Shown: positions 1-11,500 of the stretch, one piece after another
Layout of the letters: each line of letters opens with the position of its first letter
Position numbering within the stretch: the first letter of the stretch is position 1
NCBI GenBank assembly: GCA_000934455.1
Contig: KN889644.1
Location: forward strand, 32,074-60,014
DNA from: Apostichopus parvimensis
Lineage: Eukaryota > Echinodermata > Holothuroidea > Aspidochirotida > Stichopodidae
Direction: 5' to 3'
Length of the DNA: 27,941 bases
The notes under the pieces: generated by a model
The model's input: only the letters and a program-made list of their open reading frames with translations
The model's database searches: none
What the model was told of the DNA's origin: nothing
Translations under genes and position numbers: made by a program

Positions 1-2038
1 CTTTGAATATACGTACCATGTTTTGTTGTGATTGGGGGGGGGAGGGGGGAGTTGAAGAAGTTTACAAAAACATCCGGGAAACGACCAGACTTAGTGTCAA
101 CATATTCTGCTTCAAAAGCTATGGTGTATCCTTTTGATTCAATTGATCATAGACAAATTGAAAAGTAATTGGAACATTTAAGGGAACAGGAAGAAAATTC
201 AACTTTCTTTGATTTGTGACGCCAAAACTAGCCTAAACTATAAATCAAATTGCTGTAAACCAAACAAGTATTAAATCCTCAGATTCTGTAAAATAATTAA
301 AAGTTTTCCGTTGTCTTCACTATCATAATACAACGTGTTTGTAATGTTAAATATACGGCACCCAATTTGGTGAAGCAACTCATGAAAGGTGTCAACTTAT
401 TCAAATCAATTTTTTGGATTAAGTTAGGGTCCTCTCCCCCTCTGTTTCTTCCTCTCCTCCTTTATTTGGCTTTTGACACACCAACAACAATTACACAAAG
501 ATTCCCACAAAGCATTGGTGTAACCAGATTGAGAATCTTGGACGGGCAATAAATATTGTCGTATGCTTTGAAAAGGTTTAGAGTAGTACTACACAAAGGT
601 CTTTAAGACGATTAAAATGGTACCATCATTCCGCATTTAGGCCCCTTACCAAAACAAACATATTCCAAAGTTGCAAAATATAGTACCATATTGTATCTAA
701 ACACCCACCACTTTGACAATATTTCTCAAACGGTAGACGCCATCTGTCCCCTGGATAACATAAATAATTGCTTCCCAAAACAGAAAAAAAGAGATGTTTG
801 CGCCATTAGGTTAGAGCCTATATCGTATCATAAAAAGCCATCGTTGCATGCGTTGATTAAACATTAATTCATGGACACTTACAACGGTGACAGAAATTTA
901 ATTTTGTTCCCTCATACCATGGACGCTTGCTACCTGCAAAGCTTTCAAATTTGATCCAATCGGCCGAGATGTTAGCCATTTCAAAGTATATAAAAATGTT
1001 CAAAATACTGCATATGATTAGTATAATATTTCCTCGTTAGGTAGAAATTATTCAAGTAGGTATAACCCACTCAAAGTATATGCGATACTTCTAGGGTGGA
1101 CTAGTCAAACCCGTGGCGCTGTGGCGGTAACCAATTCAAAAACAAACAATACGATTGTGTCACGAAGTGATACCAGTTTGAAGTCTACAACCTACAGCAG
1201 GCTTGACAGTTTCTCTGTAACAAAACCGCTTAATTTAGAGACCGGCCAAATTAACTAAATAAAGGCCAAAACAAGTTATTCGATTTCGGCCTCTGGATAT
1301 GTAGCCTATTATTTGGCAGTTTGCATTCCTATGCCTATGAAATCAATATTTATTAATAAATGGTAATGTGATATTCCAATTTCCATATGTCTGTCTACGT
1401 TTCTTTCTATGTTGTTCTCAAAATTCTTTTGGCTAATGGTCCTCTTTTATCTCTCTCTCTCTCTCCTTATCCATCTCTCATTTTCTCTTAATTCTGTATC
1501 TTTTTTCTCTTCCTTTTAATAATTTGTGTTTTTTTTTTAAGTTAAAACTTGCCGAATCGAAATTAGAATTTGTCTAAAAAGTAAAACATTGTACATCGAT
1601 GGGATTTTGACAATGAGGTTCAGTTTTTGTCCTTTCAATTGTTTTGTTTGAAGTTCTCATTTTGGTTTGAACTATGATTTTAACAGTACAGTGCTATCTC
1701 ATTGTTTATGCGTTACTATAATTATGATATAAATACATTTGTACATGACGCTCAGTTTCGGCTGAGGCTTCATTCAGCAACTACAAAACTGTTTGTCCAA
1801 CGATGGTATATAGTTATAAACATACACATACTATAACAAGCATGGTAGCCGGGTTTCTTGTTGATTACAGTGTGTGACGAATGAAGGGGGATGGGGGCCC
1901 TGTAGCGATAATAGAAAGCAAAATAATAGAACAATGTCCACGAGACGCAATTCCCGTCCATTGCGGATTAACGTCCATCGCAAACTGCTTTAATGAAGCT
2001 TTTAATTGTATTTTGTAATTTTGGTCTAATATTTTTTT
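1..2038 (+). repeat. Duplicated FReD-gene flank, paralogous to about 16690-19006
   Basis: Colinear similarity to the intergenic DNA upstream of the minus-strand gene. Anchors include ATGGTGTA (120 and 16773), CATACAACGTGC-type sequence (about 330 and 16893), AGTTGCAAAATATAG (about 670 and 17482), GTTAGAGCC (about 810 and 17630), and nearly identical 1540-2030 versus 18509-19000 (CTCAGTTTCGGCTGAGGCTT, GATAATAGAAAGCAAAATAA). Same orientation. No exon is seen in the block; short open frames are not conserved. Contains a CT-rich microsatellite at about 1445-1515. Confidence 0.85.
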
Positions 2039-2041
2039 TCA

Positions 2042-2966
2042 AAGTCATATGAAAGCACGTACTGGTTGACCATCTGCAATATGTTTATAAATAGTTAATA
2101 CCCCCTTCTGTGCATTAAAAATGTAATCAATCTCAATAAACGATATGTAACCGTTATATGTAATTTATAACGCTTCAAACGTTAAACCCTGGAAGTACGG
2201 CAGTTTTAAGGCAGGGCTGATATAGGTCAAGGGTCATGAGTACGACACTGTTTTTCGAGGTGAAAGAAAGCAGTGGCACAGTGTTTTACATTACATTATC
2301 CTACACAAAATTACCATTTGACCGGTTTAGGAGTTAAAGTAAGAATCACCATGTTAAAGGACGGTCTGATTATGACAACGCAGTAGCTTTAATGTCTGCG
2401 TTTATTTAACATACAACCATGAACATATCCCGAAACAATTTAATTATCACAGTATATCTGAGAATCCTTCATTAAGTTTGGGAGTAGCCCTTTCAACCAG
2501 GGAGTATAGTGTAACATGAAGGAACACCATATTTACAGTTATAAATTTTTTTCACATGTGACAGCTTTGATTGATTAAAGTTGAAGCTCACAAAAGATTT
2601 GTTTCTTAATCATCTCGAAGCAGACTGATTTTAAAACAATACACAATTATGCTACGGTACCTTAGATTCTTTCATAGTAAATAACAATCTTCACAAACTC
2701 ATGTTTGAGAAACGACTACAGCACATACACACACATACAGCTCCTATCATCAAACCCTACAAAACATACATGCATGCTAAGAAGCACACTAGAAAATTGA
2801 CCTTACAAACATGATTCAATGGTCATTTGTATAGTATAATTTAAAATCCTATACTAGTGTCATTCTTTTAGATTGGAATAGTTAGATATTTCCTGTCCAC
2901 TATGTTATGCCAAAATGATAAATACTGGAAATAACCAAATTATCACTAAAACTATTCGTAGTTCTC
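2042..2966 (+). repeat. Copy of FReD intron 7, paralogous to 27011-27941
   Basis: Near-identical direct repeat of the plus gene's intron 7. Shared stretches include ATACCCCCTTCTGT, ACGATATGTAACCGTTATAT, AACCCTGGAAGTACGGCAG, GATATAGGTCAAGGGTCAT, GGACGGTCTGATTATGACAA and TACAAAACATACATGCATGC. The two copies differ by small insertions (about 55 bp extra in the right copy near 27252-27310, about 70 bp extra in the left near 2460-2540). It leads into the orphan exon 8. Confidence 0.92.
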
Positions 2967-3205
2967 ACAGTCACATTACTGAAACGTAAAAATCATACCA
3001 TGCATTTAAATCTGAAATATAATGCTAATACATATTATAACATATTAAATAAATAATAAAAACATCACTGCGTAAATTGCGGTAATGTCGAACTAAAGGT
3101 GAACTGACATCTAAACTCAACGCAAGTAGAAAACATTGGAATTATTTGCTACTGCACGTTGCCTTAATCAATGTACCAACCGATTATCCTGTTTTTGTTC
3201 TTCAG

Positions 3206-3393
3206 GTCGTAACTTTGTTTATTACAACAGAGGTAAACAATTCAGTACATTGGACCGAGACCATGATGCTTGCGGTAACTTCCACTGTGCACAGTTACAC
3301 AGAAGCGGCTGGTGGCATTCTAATTATAATTGCTCTTATTGTTATAGTTACGGGCCATCAGATTTTACTAAAGCAACTTATTTCGGAGTCTGA
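3206..3393 (+). pseudogene. Orphan FReD exon 8 (P subdomain) of an internally deleted paralogue
   Basis: After acceptor TGTTCTTCAG, in phase 1, the frame reads YYNRGKQFSTLDRDHDACGN, CAQLHRSGWWHSN and YNCSYCYSYG, clearly homologous to minus-gene exon 8. It then diverges and reaches TGA at 3391-3393 without the NLNG...EMKIRP ending. Upstream, 2042-2966 copies intron 7 of the plus gene, but before that lies duplicated intergenic flank, so exons 1-7 are absent. It cannot make a normal protein unless spliced to a distant donor. Confidence 0.8.
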
Positions 3394-4279
3394 ACACAAT
3401 ATGAAAAGAAGGGCGGATGATCATTATGAAAAGGATGACATGAAAGTCAACGTAGTACATATCCCAGTCGCAAAAAAAAGTATATCGCAAATATATGAAT
3501 TCTTTAAATCTGGTGAAATGGTAATTTATTTATACAACGATGACCAGCAGTGACAACGCATTTCCTTTTGTTCGACAATTACGCTCGAAGAAAAAGCGGA
3601 GCAAATAAAACACTATGAAGCCATCTTAGAACAATTGAAACATGTTATGATTTCCTCTGTTGTGTCACACATGAATACATAAAAAGCAAGTACATTTCTT
3701 TCAATGCGAAATTTTGTCTTTAATGAAGTGATTACACGTATCGTTCAGTAGCAGCAAGTATGTCCTTTTTTACTAGAATACCGCTGAAAGAATGGTTCTT
3801 TACCTTACTATTTTTTCTAGTGCACTACTCTATTGTTCGGCGAAACTGTATAAGTGTAAACTTGAACTAGTCAACCACACAGCGTGTTTTATGAAAAGTC
3901 ACCCGGCGTCTTTGTATTACTGTCACCTCTTTCACTTGATTTTGTTGATTCAAAGATCCTTAAACGTACATATAACGCACAGTATAGGACCGGTGTGACA
4001 GTGCCATCTATATACATTGTTGGACCGCATTGCGGAATCAATTTTTTTTCTAATTGAGAAGCGAATAGGTCCAGCCATGGTTCCCTTTAAATAGTTAAAG
4101 CCATCCAAGATAGAGCATGGGCAAGAAATACCCAACAACATGATTCACTCTCAACCAAATGCACTTCACAGTGAGACCCTAAATAGGTAATCGACAATTA
4201 TTATGATAATTGGAGAATCACGAGGCCCTTCGAGAAGGAATAAAACATACATATGACACTGCCTATACGTTAAAAAACG
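3394..4279. other. 3' flank of orphan exon and intergenic DNA
   Basis: No exon recognised. A plus-strand AATAAA lies at 3604-3609, about 210 nt after the orphan exon's stop, and could be the old polyadenylation signal of the deleted copy. A second reading frame stays open from 3146 to 3553 but shows no known domain. Confidence 0.45.
3604..3609 (+). other. Candidate polyadenylation signal after orphan exon 8
   Basis: AATAAA hexamer about 210 nt past the TGA of the orphan exon. No other evidence of use. Confidence 0.3.
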
Positions 4280-4287
4280 TTCTAGAC

Positions 4288-4724
4288 CAGGGTTTCCCTA
4301 ACTTTATCCCCCACGAACCCCCTATTGATATCAGACTCCACGAACCCCCAACGTTTCGACACGATTTGAGTCATTATTTTACTATAATACGCATAACAGT
4401 GCTTCGTAAAAGATCAAGTTCATAGTGTAATATTGTACTGCCATGCGTACACCAACTTCACCAAAGTGATGCAGCCTGTTCTGTTTCATAATTCAGTTAT
4501 TTATCACATGCACGGTACGGTACTACTATGGCAACATATGCGTATGGAACGCGAAAACAGTTTGTCGATAGTCACGACTTTTGTACATTACTAAATTATA
4601 TGATATATCAGATTTTATTTCAACAAAAAGTACTCTAGTTTTGACTTTCAGAAACTTCTCACGAACCCCCTAGGATGGACTCACGCACCCCTGGGGTTCA
4701 TGCACCCCAGTGAGGGAACCCCTG
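4288..4724. mobile_element. hAT-type MITE with 8-bp target duplication
   Basis: 437-bp element with imperfect terminal inverted repeats: CAGGGTTTCCCTAACTTT at the left and the complement CAGGGGTTCCCTCACT at the right end. Flanking 8-mers TTCTAGAC (4280-4287) and ATCTAGAC (4725-4732) match at 7 of 8 bases, fitting a hAT target-site duplication. Subterminal CGAACCCCC repeats occur near both ends. It has no transposase coding, so it is non-autonomous. Confidence 0.85.
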
Positions 4725-4732
4725 ATCTAGAC

Positions 4733-5762
4733 TAATATACACATTGTTTGTCTGCAGAGAATCTCAAATAGCTCTAACAAAGATCACCCAAGATACATCC
4801 AGTCATGTAGTCAGACCAGACAATGAAAACCAATAAAAAGGGGGGGGGGGTGGGGTGGAGGTGGCATTTACCACCCAGTTCAGATTACTTATGAGAACAA
4901 TGTTGGTTCTGCTCGGAATAAAAATATATCAACTCTGTTGTTAGTTTCTATTCAGGTGAGAGACTGCATGAAAGGAAATATGGGGTAGCTTTCATAAAAC
5001 AAATGCCACTTAAACAAAAATATTTTTAAGGGAAATTATTAATCAGTACAATCCCTCATTACGTTATCGATTGTAGACATTAATCAGAATTCAAATTTTG
5101 AACGTATATTAGCCGTAATAATTGTTGATGCGGGTGGTTGGTTGGGAGGAGATGTTAGATGGGGGAGGGAAAGAAGATGTATAACACAGAGTAATATCAA
5201 CAGAGGCCATTCGCTTTTATTTTTTATGCCGTCGATGTACACTTTGAACGTACGAAAAAAATACGTATAAGAAAAAAAACGTTTGCAATTCTAGAAATGA
5301 CTCTCATTCACCATCGTATATGACAAACCGCTTTATAGTAAGCTAAAAAGTTGAATCTAAAATACGCAAAACTGACATAATTACCGTGCACTGCGTTTGA
5401 CCGTCAAAGGTCAACAAGTTCAGTACGTCGTGTGTTGACTATAGACAACACGTGGCATTGCAACGAAAGTAGTAAAGTTACATATGAGGACATTTTGTAA
5501 ACATATTCGAAAAATAATTAGTCATTATCCCTAGGTTAAGAGTTTTACAGCTAAGACATATTGTTCACATATAATTTCATTGGTGACTGAAGGCTGCGAG
5601 CTACTAAGAAACATTGTTGATGAGTTAAAGGGATAATTAGTTCTCCTTTATTTTGTAGGTCTTCAGTTACGGGCTAGGCTATAGAGCTAATTTAAGATGC
5701 AGTAGGTTAAAATGTGTTATTAAAAAAAAAATATTTTGGCATACGATTAGGCAGATTGATGA
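4733..5762. other. Intergenic DNA, no gene recognised
   Basis: AT-rich with a G-run at about 4840-4862 and a purine-rich G stretch near 5145-5175. No exon, repeat pair or RNA gene was recognised. Confidence 0.45.
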
Positions 5763-5772
5763 ATATTTACAG

Positions 5773-5962
5773 GTGGATCATATTTGTTTTAGCAAACTTC
5801 TGAATATTTAAAGATTGTTGAGATGTTCAACGTCAGTGTTCTACGTCCAAATCTAGCGCAATATACATTATCAAGCCAGACGACCTGAAGAACCATTCGA
5901 AGTATTCCGTAACAATTATGTTGGCAATGGTGTGTGTGGGGTGGTGGGGGGGGGGATGGGTC
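5773..5962 (+). pseudogene. Decayed FReD exon 3 relic
   Basis: After a preserved acceptor (ATATTTACAG at 5763-5772) the DNA aligns along its length with exon 3 of the plus gene: GGTGGATCATATTTG, CTTCTGAATAT, TCAACGTCAG, TGTTCTACG, ATCAAGCCAGA and GAACCATT. It carries an in-frame TAG after six codons, a 1-nt deletion near 5814, and a G-rich insertion near 5935-5955; the donor is lost. No other exon of this copy was found nearby, so it is a fragment of a fourth family member. Confidence 0.78.
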
Positions 5963-6124
5963 TTACGTCTATGACTACTAAAGTTGTTCAAGTACGGCGA
6001 CATAACTAACATTTTGTCATGTCAGCTCATACCATGCTTTTTAATAGTCTTCTTTCCCTAATAAAATTAATATATTGATTTACCATTGAAACATCTTACA
6101 CCAAGAATATGCGTTCTCAATGTA

Positions 6125-6491
6125 TTATGTAGCTAGAATAATAGTAATAAATCATAGTAATATTAATAATCATGATAATGATAGTAATAATAATACTAGA
6201 AATATTAATAATAATATTCATCAGTTCTTTTAACGACGCTTAAGCGACCACCATGTGGTAGAAGCCGGCAAGGTCTTATGGATTACAACTTACACGTCGG
6301 GTGGCTTCCAATTCAACATTTTAACTCAAATTTGCAATTATAAAGTCTTTCCCGATGGGAACATAGTAGATTGCACTTAGATGAAAACCCCACCTTCCTA
6401 AATCCTAGCTGGGTATCGATCCATGAACATCCGGATTGCTAAGCCTCGTTGCTTCAAACGCCACCGCCTTTATCCACTCGGCCACAGCACC
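6125..6491 (-). mobile_element. tRNA-derived SINE
   Basis: On the minus strand the element starts near 6491 with a tRNA-like head GGTGCTGTGGCCGAGTGGAT. RNA polymerase III A box TGGCCGAGTGGA lies at 6484-6473 and B box GGATCGATACCC at 6422-6411. An unrelated body of about 180 bp follows and then an ATT-rich repeat tail (about 6220-6125). The head resembles class II (Ser/Leu) tRNAs but stems are imperfect, so it is a SINE, not a tRNA gene. Exact ends and target duplication were not determined. Confidence 0.75.
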
Positions 6492-7784
6492 GGTATACGA
6501 TATTTCGTGGAATTACTTCAAAATTACTCCGTTCTACTAACCGCTGCCTTTACAATTTATGATGGAAAACACACGCCTTATTCAAACTTATTATTTACAT
6601 TAAATCCACGACACTATACCACATCCACAACCAGGAATAAGGAAGTGGAAGGCTTGTCGATCCTTCTTGCGCTTGATCATGAAATCGTGAAACGGTTTGG
6701 AAAATAGTTATCGAGAACATGTAAAGTGATCCATCCAGGTTTCAGATCAGGTAGGTTCTTGCTTGCCCTGTTTGTCGGGAACAAATTGGTAATTTTAAAG
6801 CTCATAATGAGACGTTTAGGACAATCGCTACAAATGTAAAATCTAAGATCGGTTATTTGAAGGTTAAGAAATATCATTTTCTTCGGTATCCGATCATCAT
6901 TTTCACAATATATTTCTACCAGGCTCGTGGCCAGAAATAATTTTTCTCGGGAGTTTGGGCAATAATGTTGTATTTTCAAAAGTACCACAATATGCATGGC
7001 TAATTATAATTTGTCAGGTTTTAGTCTTATTAATTACTGTAATTTCGGTTCAGACAGAGCTTGCGGCTCGCTAAAGGTTCCGTAAAGCAGAACGCACAAA
7101 AACATGGTTACATTAAAATCATCTGACTTACCCACCTCCACTCCATCTTCCTCACGCTTTTGATTTTATGACTCGTTATTTGTTTTTAGCATCGAAAAAC
7201 TAGAATACATAAACATGATTAAAATAATCTGACGTCTACTCCCACCACCCCGCCCCCCCTTTGGTTATTAAGAAAACATTCTATATTGCACACGACATTT
7301 AAGGTTAAAGATAGAGATGTTAACAGTCTTGCCAAAAATTTCACAGGCCTGGTGAAGTAATATGTTGATCTACATTGTTGTGTTATCATGGTACCATGCA
7401 ATCAAAATTAATCTAAAAAATATCTCTTCCACATTATTTAATGGATATTAAGGGCTAGGGGTACTTTTTCTTGACCATTCTCTTACAAATTGCCTTTTGC
7501 ACAAAACCCAGGAACAGGATGAGACTGACATAATGATATGGTTGACGACCACGGATATTATAATACGATATTGTTTGGCAATATGAAGCTAGGAAGACAA
7601 GGTTATCAGGCAAAATTTCAAACGTAAAATAATTTATGGTGCTGTGACAATACTTCGCTAGATCTGTATTATGGGGAATGTATTGCAAAAAAAATAAACT
7701 AAATTTTAAAGAAGGAAATGTTTGTAGTGAAACGCAGCTAAAAGGAAGGGTTGCGCTGCACATCTATCGAGGTAATTTCAGTCA
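6492..7784. other. Intergenic DNA, no gene recognised
   Basis: AT-rich sequence with several short open frames (for example 6677-6997 and 7455-7763 on the minus strand) that show no domain, signal peptide or splice-phase logic. A weak repeat of about 40 bp (CATGATTAAAATAATCTGAC type) occurs at about 7103 and 7213. Confidence 0.5.
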
Positions 7785-7799
7785 TACACAATGACAGGG

Positions 7800-7997
7800 A
7801 TAGACATTTGATTGGGGGCTCTCGTCAGCTGCCCCCTCCCCCGCTGGTTACGCCACAGTACTTTAGCGATATAAACACAATAAACCAAATAAATACACCT
7901 ATATGATCATTTCGTTGATTCATATTTATTACAGTTGCAGCACAATCAGTTTAGGTAATAATTGCAGTTCAAGGAATATTCAACAATGTGTCTGAAG
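7800..7997 (+). repeat. Dispersed repeat, related to 19501-19700
   Basis: Shares, in order, GACATTTGATTGGGGGCTC, CCCGCTGGTTACGCCAC, GCGATA.AAACACA, TTCATATT.ATTACA, AATCAGTTTAGGTAA and ACAATGTGTCTGAAG with 19501-19700, in the same orientation. It lies just downstream of the minus gene's last exon. A third, more diverged relative is at about 19060-19190. Confidence 0.8.
7925..7930 (-). other. Candidate polyadenylation signal of minus gene
   Basis: AATAAA on the minus strand, 307 nt after the terminal TGA at 8237. It lies inside the dispersed repeat, so it may be coincidental. Confidence 0.3.
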
Positions 7998-8236
7998 ATT
8001 ATTTAATGTTTTTTTTGCAGTCTGCGTCTCACATTTGAACAAATAATCTCCTCATTAAAGTTTTCTTGAGAGGTTTCAATCCTCGAAGATGATACATGAT
8101 CTATCGATACTACAAAGGGCTCGTGTCGTCCAGTTGGTTTGTCTTTCTGATAACGAAAAATATCTGTTCGTTTTACAGTTCATATTTTCCACCATGGTTT
8201 CGATAGAAACCACATGATAGACTAACCGTCATCAAC

Positions 8237-8544
8237 TCAAGAGATCGGTCGAATTTTCATCTCAACAGTTTGGGGGTTGCAGTCATCTATATAATAAGAA
8301 AAGATCCTCTCTCCGTTGCCTCCATTATAGTCCCCGTTGAGGTTGTCATTAGTACAACGTGCTTGACAACTGCTTCCGTATTGGAAATATTAGCAATAGC
8401 TATAACTATAACAATTAGAGCACCAAGTATTCGAGTGCCACCAGCCGCTTCGGTGCTTCTCTGCACAGTCGAAGTTACCACATGCGTCATTGTCTCGGTC
8501 ATGCGTGCTGAATTGTTTTCCTTTGTAATAAGAGAAATAATAAC
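8237..8544 (-). CDS. Exon 8: P subdomain of second FReD, with internal TAA
   Basis: 308-nt terminal exon after acceptor TTCGCAG, phase 1 in. It opens with YYKGKQFSTHDRDNDACGN, the FReD calcium-binding region, then SGWWHSN and a Tyr/Cys-rich insertion, NDNLNGDYNGGNGE and finally EMKIRPIS before TGA at 8239-8237. A TAA lies in frame at 8392-8390 after the SYSYC motif. Both flanks are in the same frame and recognisably FReD, so this is a substitution, not a frameshift. Confidence 0.88.
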
Positions 8545-11500
8545 CTGCGAAGCAAAACAGAGAGGACCACCAGTGGTTAATACTTGGCCATTAAACAATA
8601 GCGTAAGTATCCTGATATATTGCACACTTTTGTTGGGACATAAAATATATTTTACAGTGAATTGGGAAGGGGGGGAGGGGGATTTACATTTAAAGAGTTT
8701 TAGAATTAATGTTTACTGGGGTAATTCCGTGATCATTATATATAATTCATGTGCTGATTTATTTTGTATTGCTCTTTAGTTTAATCAGGCTTACTTGTAA
8801 AGGAGATGACGATTGATTTGGATTTAAATAAATAATGTTTAATATAAAAAATTGGCTTGTCTACAGGAAATTATTGTCTAATGATGTTAAATATTATGAT
8901 TAAATTAGTAAATATTGTGTGTGAATCTAAATGAGAACTAAATTCTGGGAATTCCATTAACTAGTTGTTAGCTATTATTTTCACATTGTAATTTCAGTCT
9001 ATGTCTAGGGTTGTCTTTGTCTTCAAACACGGTGTGTGGCCTTCTTGGTATAATTCTTTCACAGAACCTATAAGAAAAATTATTTTGTTAGTAGTGTGTG
9101 TTCTCTGCGAGCCTTTGATATTTAATTTGACTTAAAATTGTTCTGTAAAGATATAAGGTCGTATTTCTCTTCCAAAATATTTCCTGTTCTGAGACTGATG
9201 CTTGCTCATTCAGCATGTGTTTTTCATCATCGGCTAGTCAGACTACTTCAATATTTTGTAAATGATACCAACGGTATCCAGCTGATACGCTGATATAGTA
9301 AATATCTAACACTGTACTGTTTATTAAAAGAAACAGATCCAGATGGGACGATAATTTTTTTCAATTGTTCAGTGGTTCAAATCTCTTTCGAGACAAAACC
9401 ATCTTTGTTTTTTTAAATATTATAACGCCAACACTAGCGAATGTAAAGATGGTTCTTCATATCAATCGCAACTTATTAAGATACTTGAATATGCGTGGTA
9501 TTATTTCTTCACTGTTTCTATCTGTTTTGTGTTCTAATTAATGCGTGAACATTATCATATATACCCCCAGAAATGGATTATAAACTTGTTAAATTTACTT
9601 TGTAAGGGTTTCTGATCCAGTGTATTTTTGAACATATTTTGTAGGTAATATTTATCATCAAGATGTGTTGAAACAACGACAAACATTTTCTCATGAAGTT
9701 TAATGTGAACATACTAGTAACTCAGACTTGACCTATTATCCAAGGCAAGGCGCAAATATCAAATATGTAACAAACCTGTGGTTCCACTGTGAGTGCCCAG
9801 TTTATTCATTGTGTACTTGCTGCTCTCAGACTCGATTTGAAATTCTGTATACTCAGCATATTTAGCCGACCCACTAGAAGTAGTGATGTCAAATCGAAGC
9901 TTGTAGTTCTTTTGGTTCGTTACGTAATAAAGTTTTTCATTTCCAAGCCATAAGTTCCTGTTGTCACCAAACCCGTTTCTGTACTCAGTCCAATTTTGAT
10001 AAAAACTGGTAGAGCCGTCGTTACGACGTTGAAACACCTGTAAGGATATCGTGTAAGAATAATGAAAGAAAGATAATAATGGGAGTCGTTGAAGCATGCT
10101 AACAGCTAAACTCAATCTAAGAATACAGCATTACTATATTTATATCTATAGAATGATATTTCAGTCTGATAAATTTAAGACATATCTTTGCGCTGTTTTT
10201 TTTTTCTGAGGAGGAGGGTAATGTTAAGGGTTGTCGTCATTTACATCTACTGAAATGTTTGTAATATACTGAAACCATGGTAAACATAAACGCGTACTTC
10301 CATTACCGTTAAAAATAGAAATAATTCATAAAACAATCACAGAAACATAGTTGAAACATTTCTATTGTTTCAAATCAAAGACTTACGGTCCATCCTCCAC
10401 CGTTTTCCATTTTGCAATTTACGTCGAATGGTAAACCAGGCCATCCAGTAGGCATTATTGTATACACGCCATCTTGCCTTTGTCTAGCGTCGTACACATC
10501 CTGACAGTCTGTATACAAGGACTCACAAGTTTCACCGTCACCTTCGTATCCCGCATTACAATAACACTGTCGTACTTCATTCTCGACATCACACACAGCA
10601 TTGGTACTACAGCTGTAGACTGCACAGGTCAGTTGGTTATCGTTACAAGAACACGTTTGCGTGCAGTCATCGTTAACGGATGTTTCTCCATTCTAAAATT
10701 AAATTGATCAATATATTAAAAGACATATATTTCAAATAATCATTGTGCTTACATTTTCTGTTATCGTAACGTAATTTAACTTAAGTTGTATATATGTTTC
10801 GTTTGCATTGTTACTTGATATTGAAATTAGTTGTGCAAGATACTCACTGGTACAACCAGGTTGGCCTCTGTTACGAAACACCCGCATTCACTCGCACTGA
10901 TACAGTCACTCCCTTGCATTAAGAAACCAGCTGGACAGGTGCAACCCTGAGTACCCAAGCAGGCACTATTACAATCAGATTTTCCGTTGGGATCTTCACA
11001 TGTTGCTTGGCAAGTACATGTTCCGTAGACCATGTTCGTAGGACATGTAGAGATCAATGTACCTGCCAGTTGGTAAGACCAAGAACATACTTCCAATTTG
11101 ACAAGAATGATTGCAATTACCTCTGCCATGAAATATGATCATTTTAACATTGAATAGTTAAATAAGAAGAAGGAACATTGAGAAGATTATGCAGATTGTA
11201 GAAAACGACTTAGATGGATATCATTTTTAAATAATAAAGTCATGATTGTATTAATATTAACGTTTTGTTTTTGCTTTTTATTATTATTTTGTACGTACGT
11301 GCGTTACTTTCGACTGGTCCAATATGTGTAACCTTATATTGCCCCCATTCATCAGTGATACGAAAACCTCTGTATGATGTATAGAAAGAAGCTCCATTAG
11401 ATAATTCTATATCCACACGAAGTTCGTAGTCTGCTTGGTTCGTCAAATATGATAACTTTTTATTGCCGAGCCAAAACTCAGTTGAGAGAAAACCAAATCC

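Noticed and set aside
6130-6220. CRISPR-like or structured repeat array
   Set aside because: It is an irregular AAT/ATT microsatellite forming the tail of the SINE; there are no spacers.
6411-6491. Functional tRNA gene
   Set aside because: A and B boxes are good, but anticodon and acceptor stems pair poorly and a SINE-like body and AT-rich tail follow.
7100-7260. Tandem repeat of about 110 bp
   Set aside because: Only about 40 bp of weak similarity, not enough to call a duplication.
7455-7763. 102-residue minus-strand open frame
   Set aside because: No domain, signal peptide logic, splice context or paralogue; consistent with chance in AT-rich DNA.
8270-8779. 169-residue plus-strand open frame
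   Set aside because: It is antisense to exon 8 of the minus gene; the FReD motifs and splice site lie on the other strand, and the residue pattern shows no domain.
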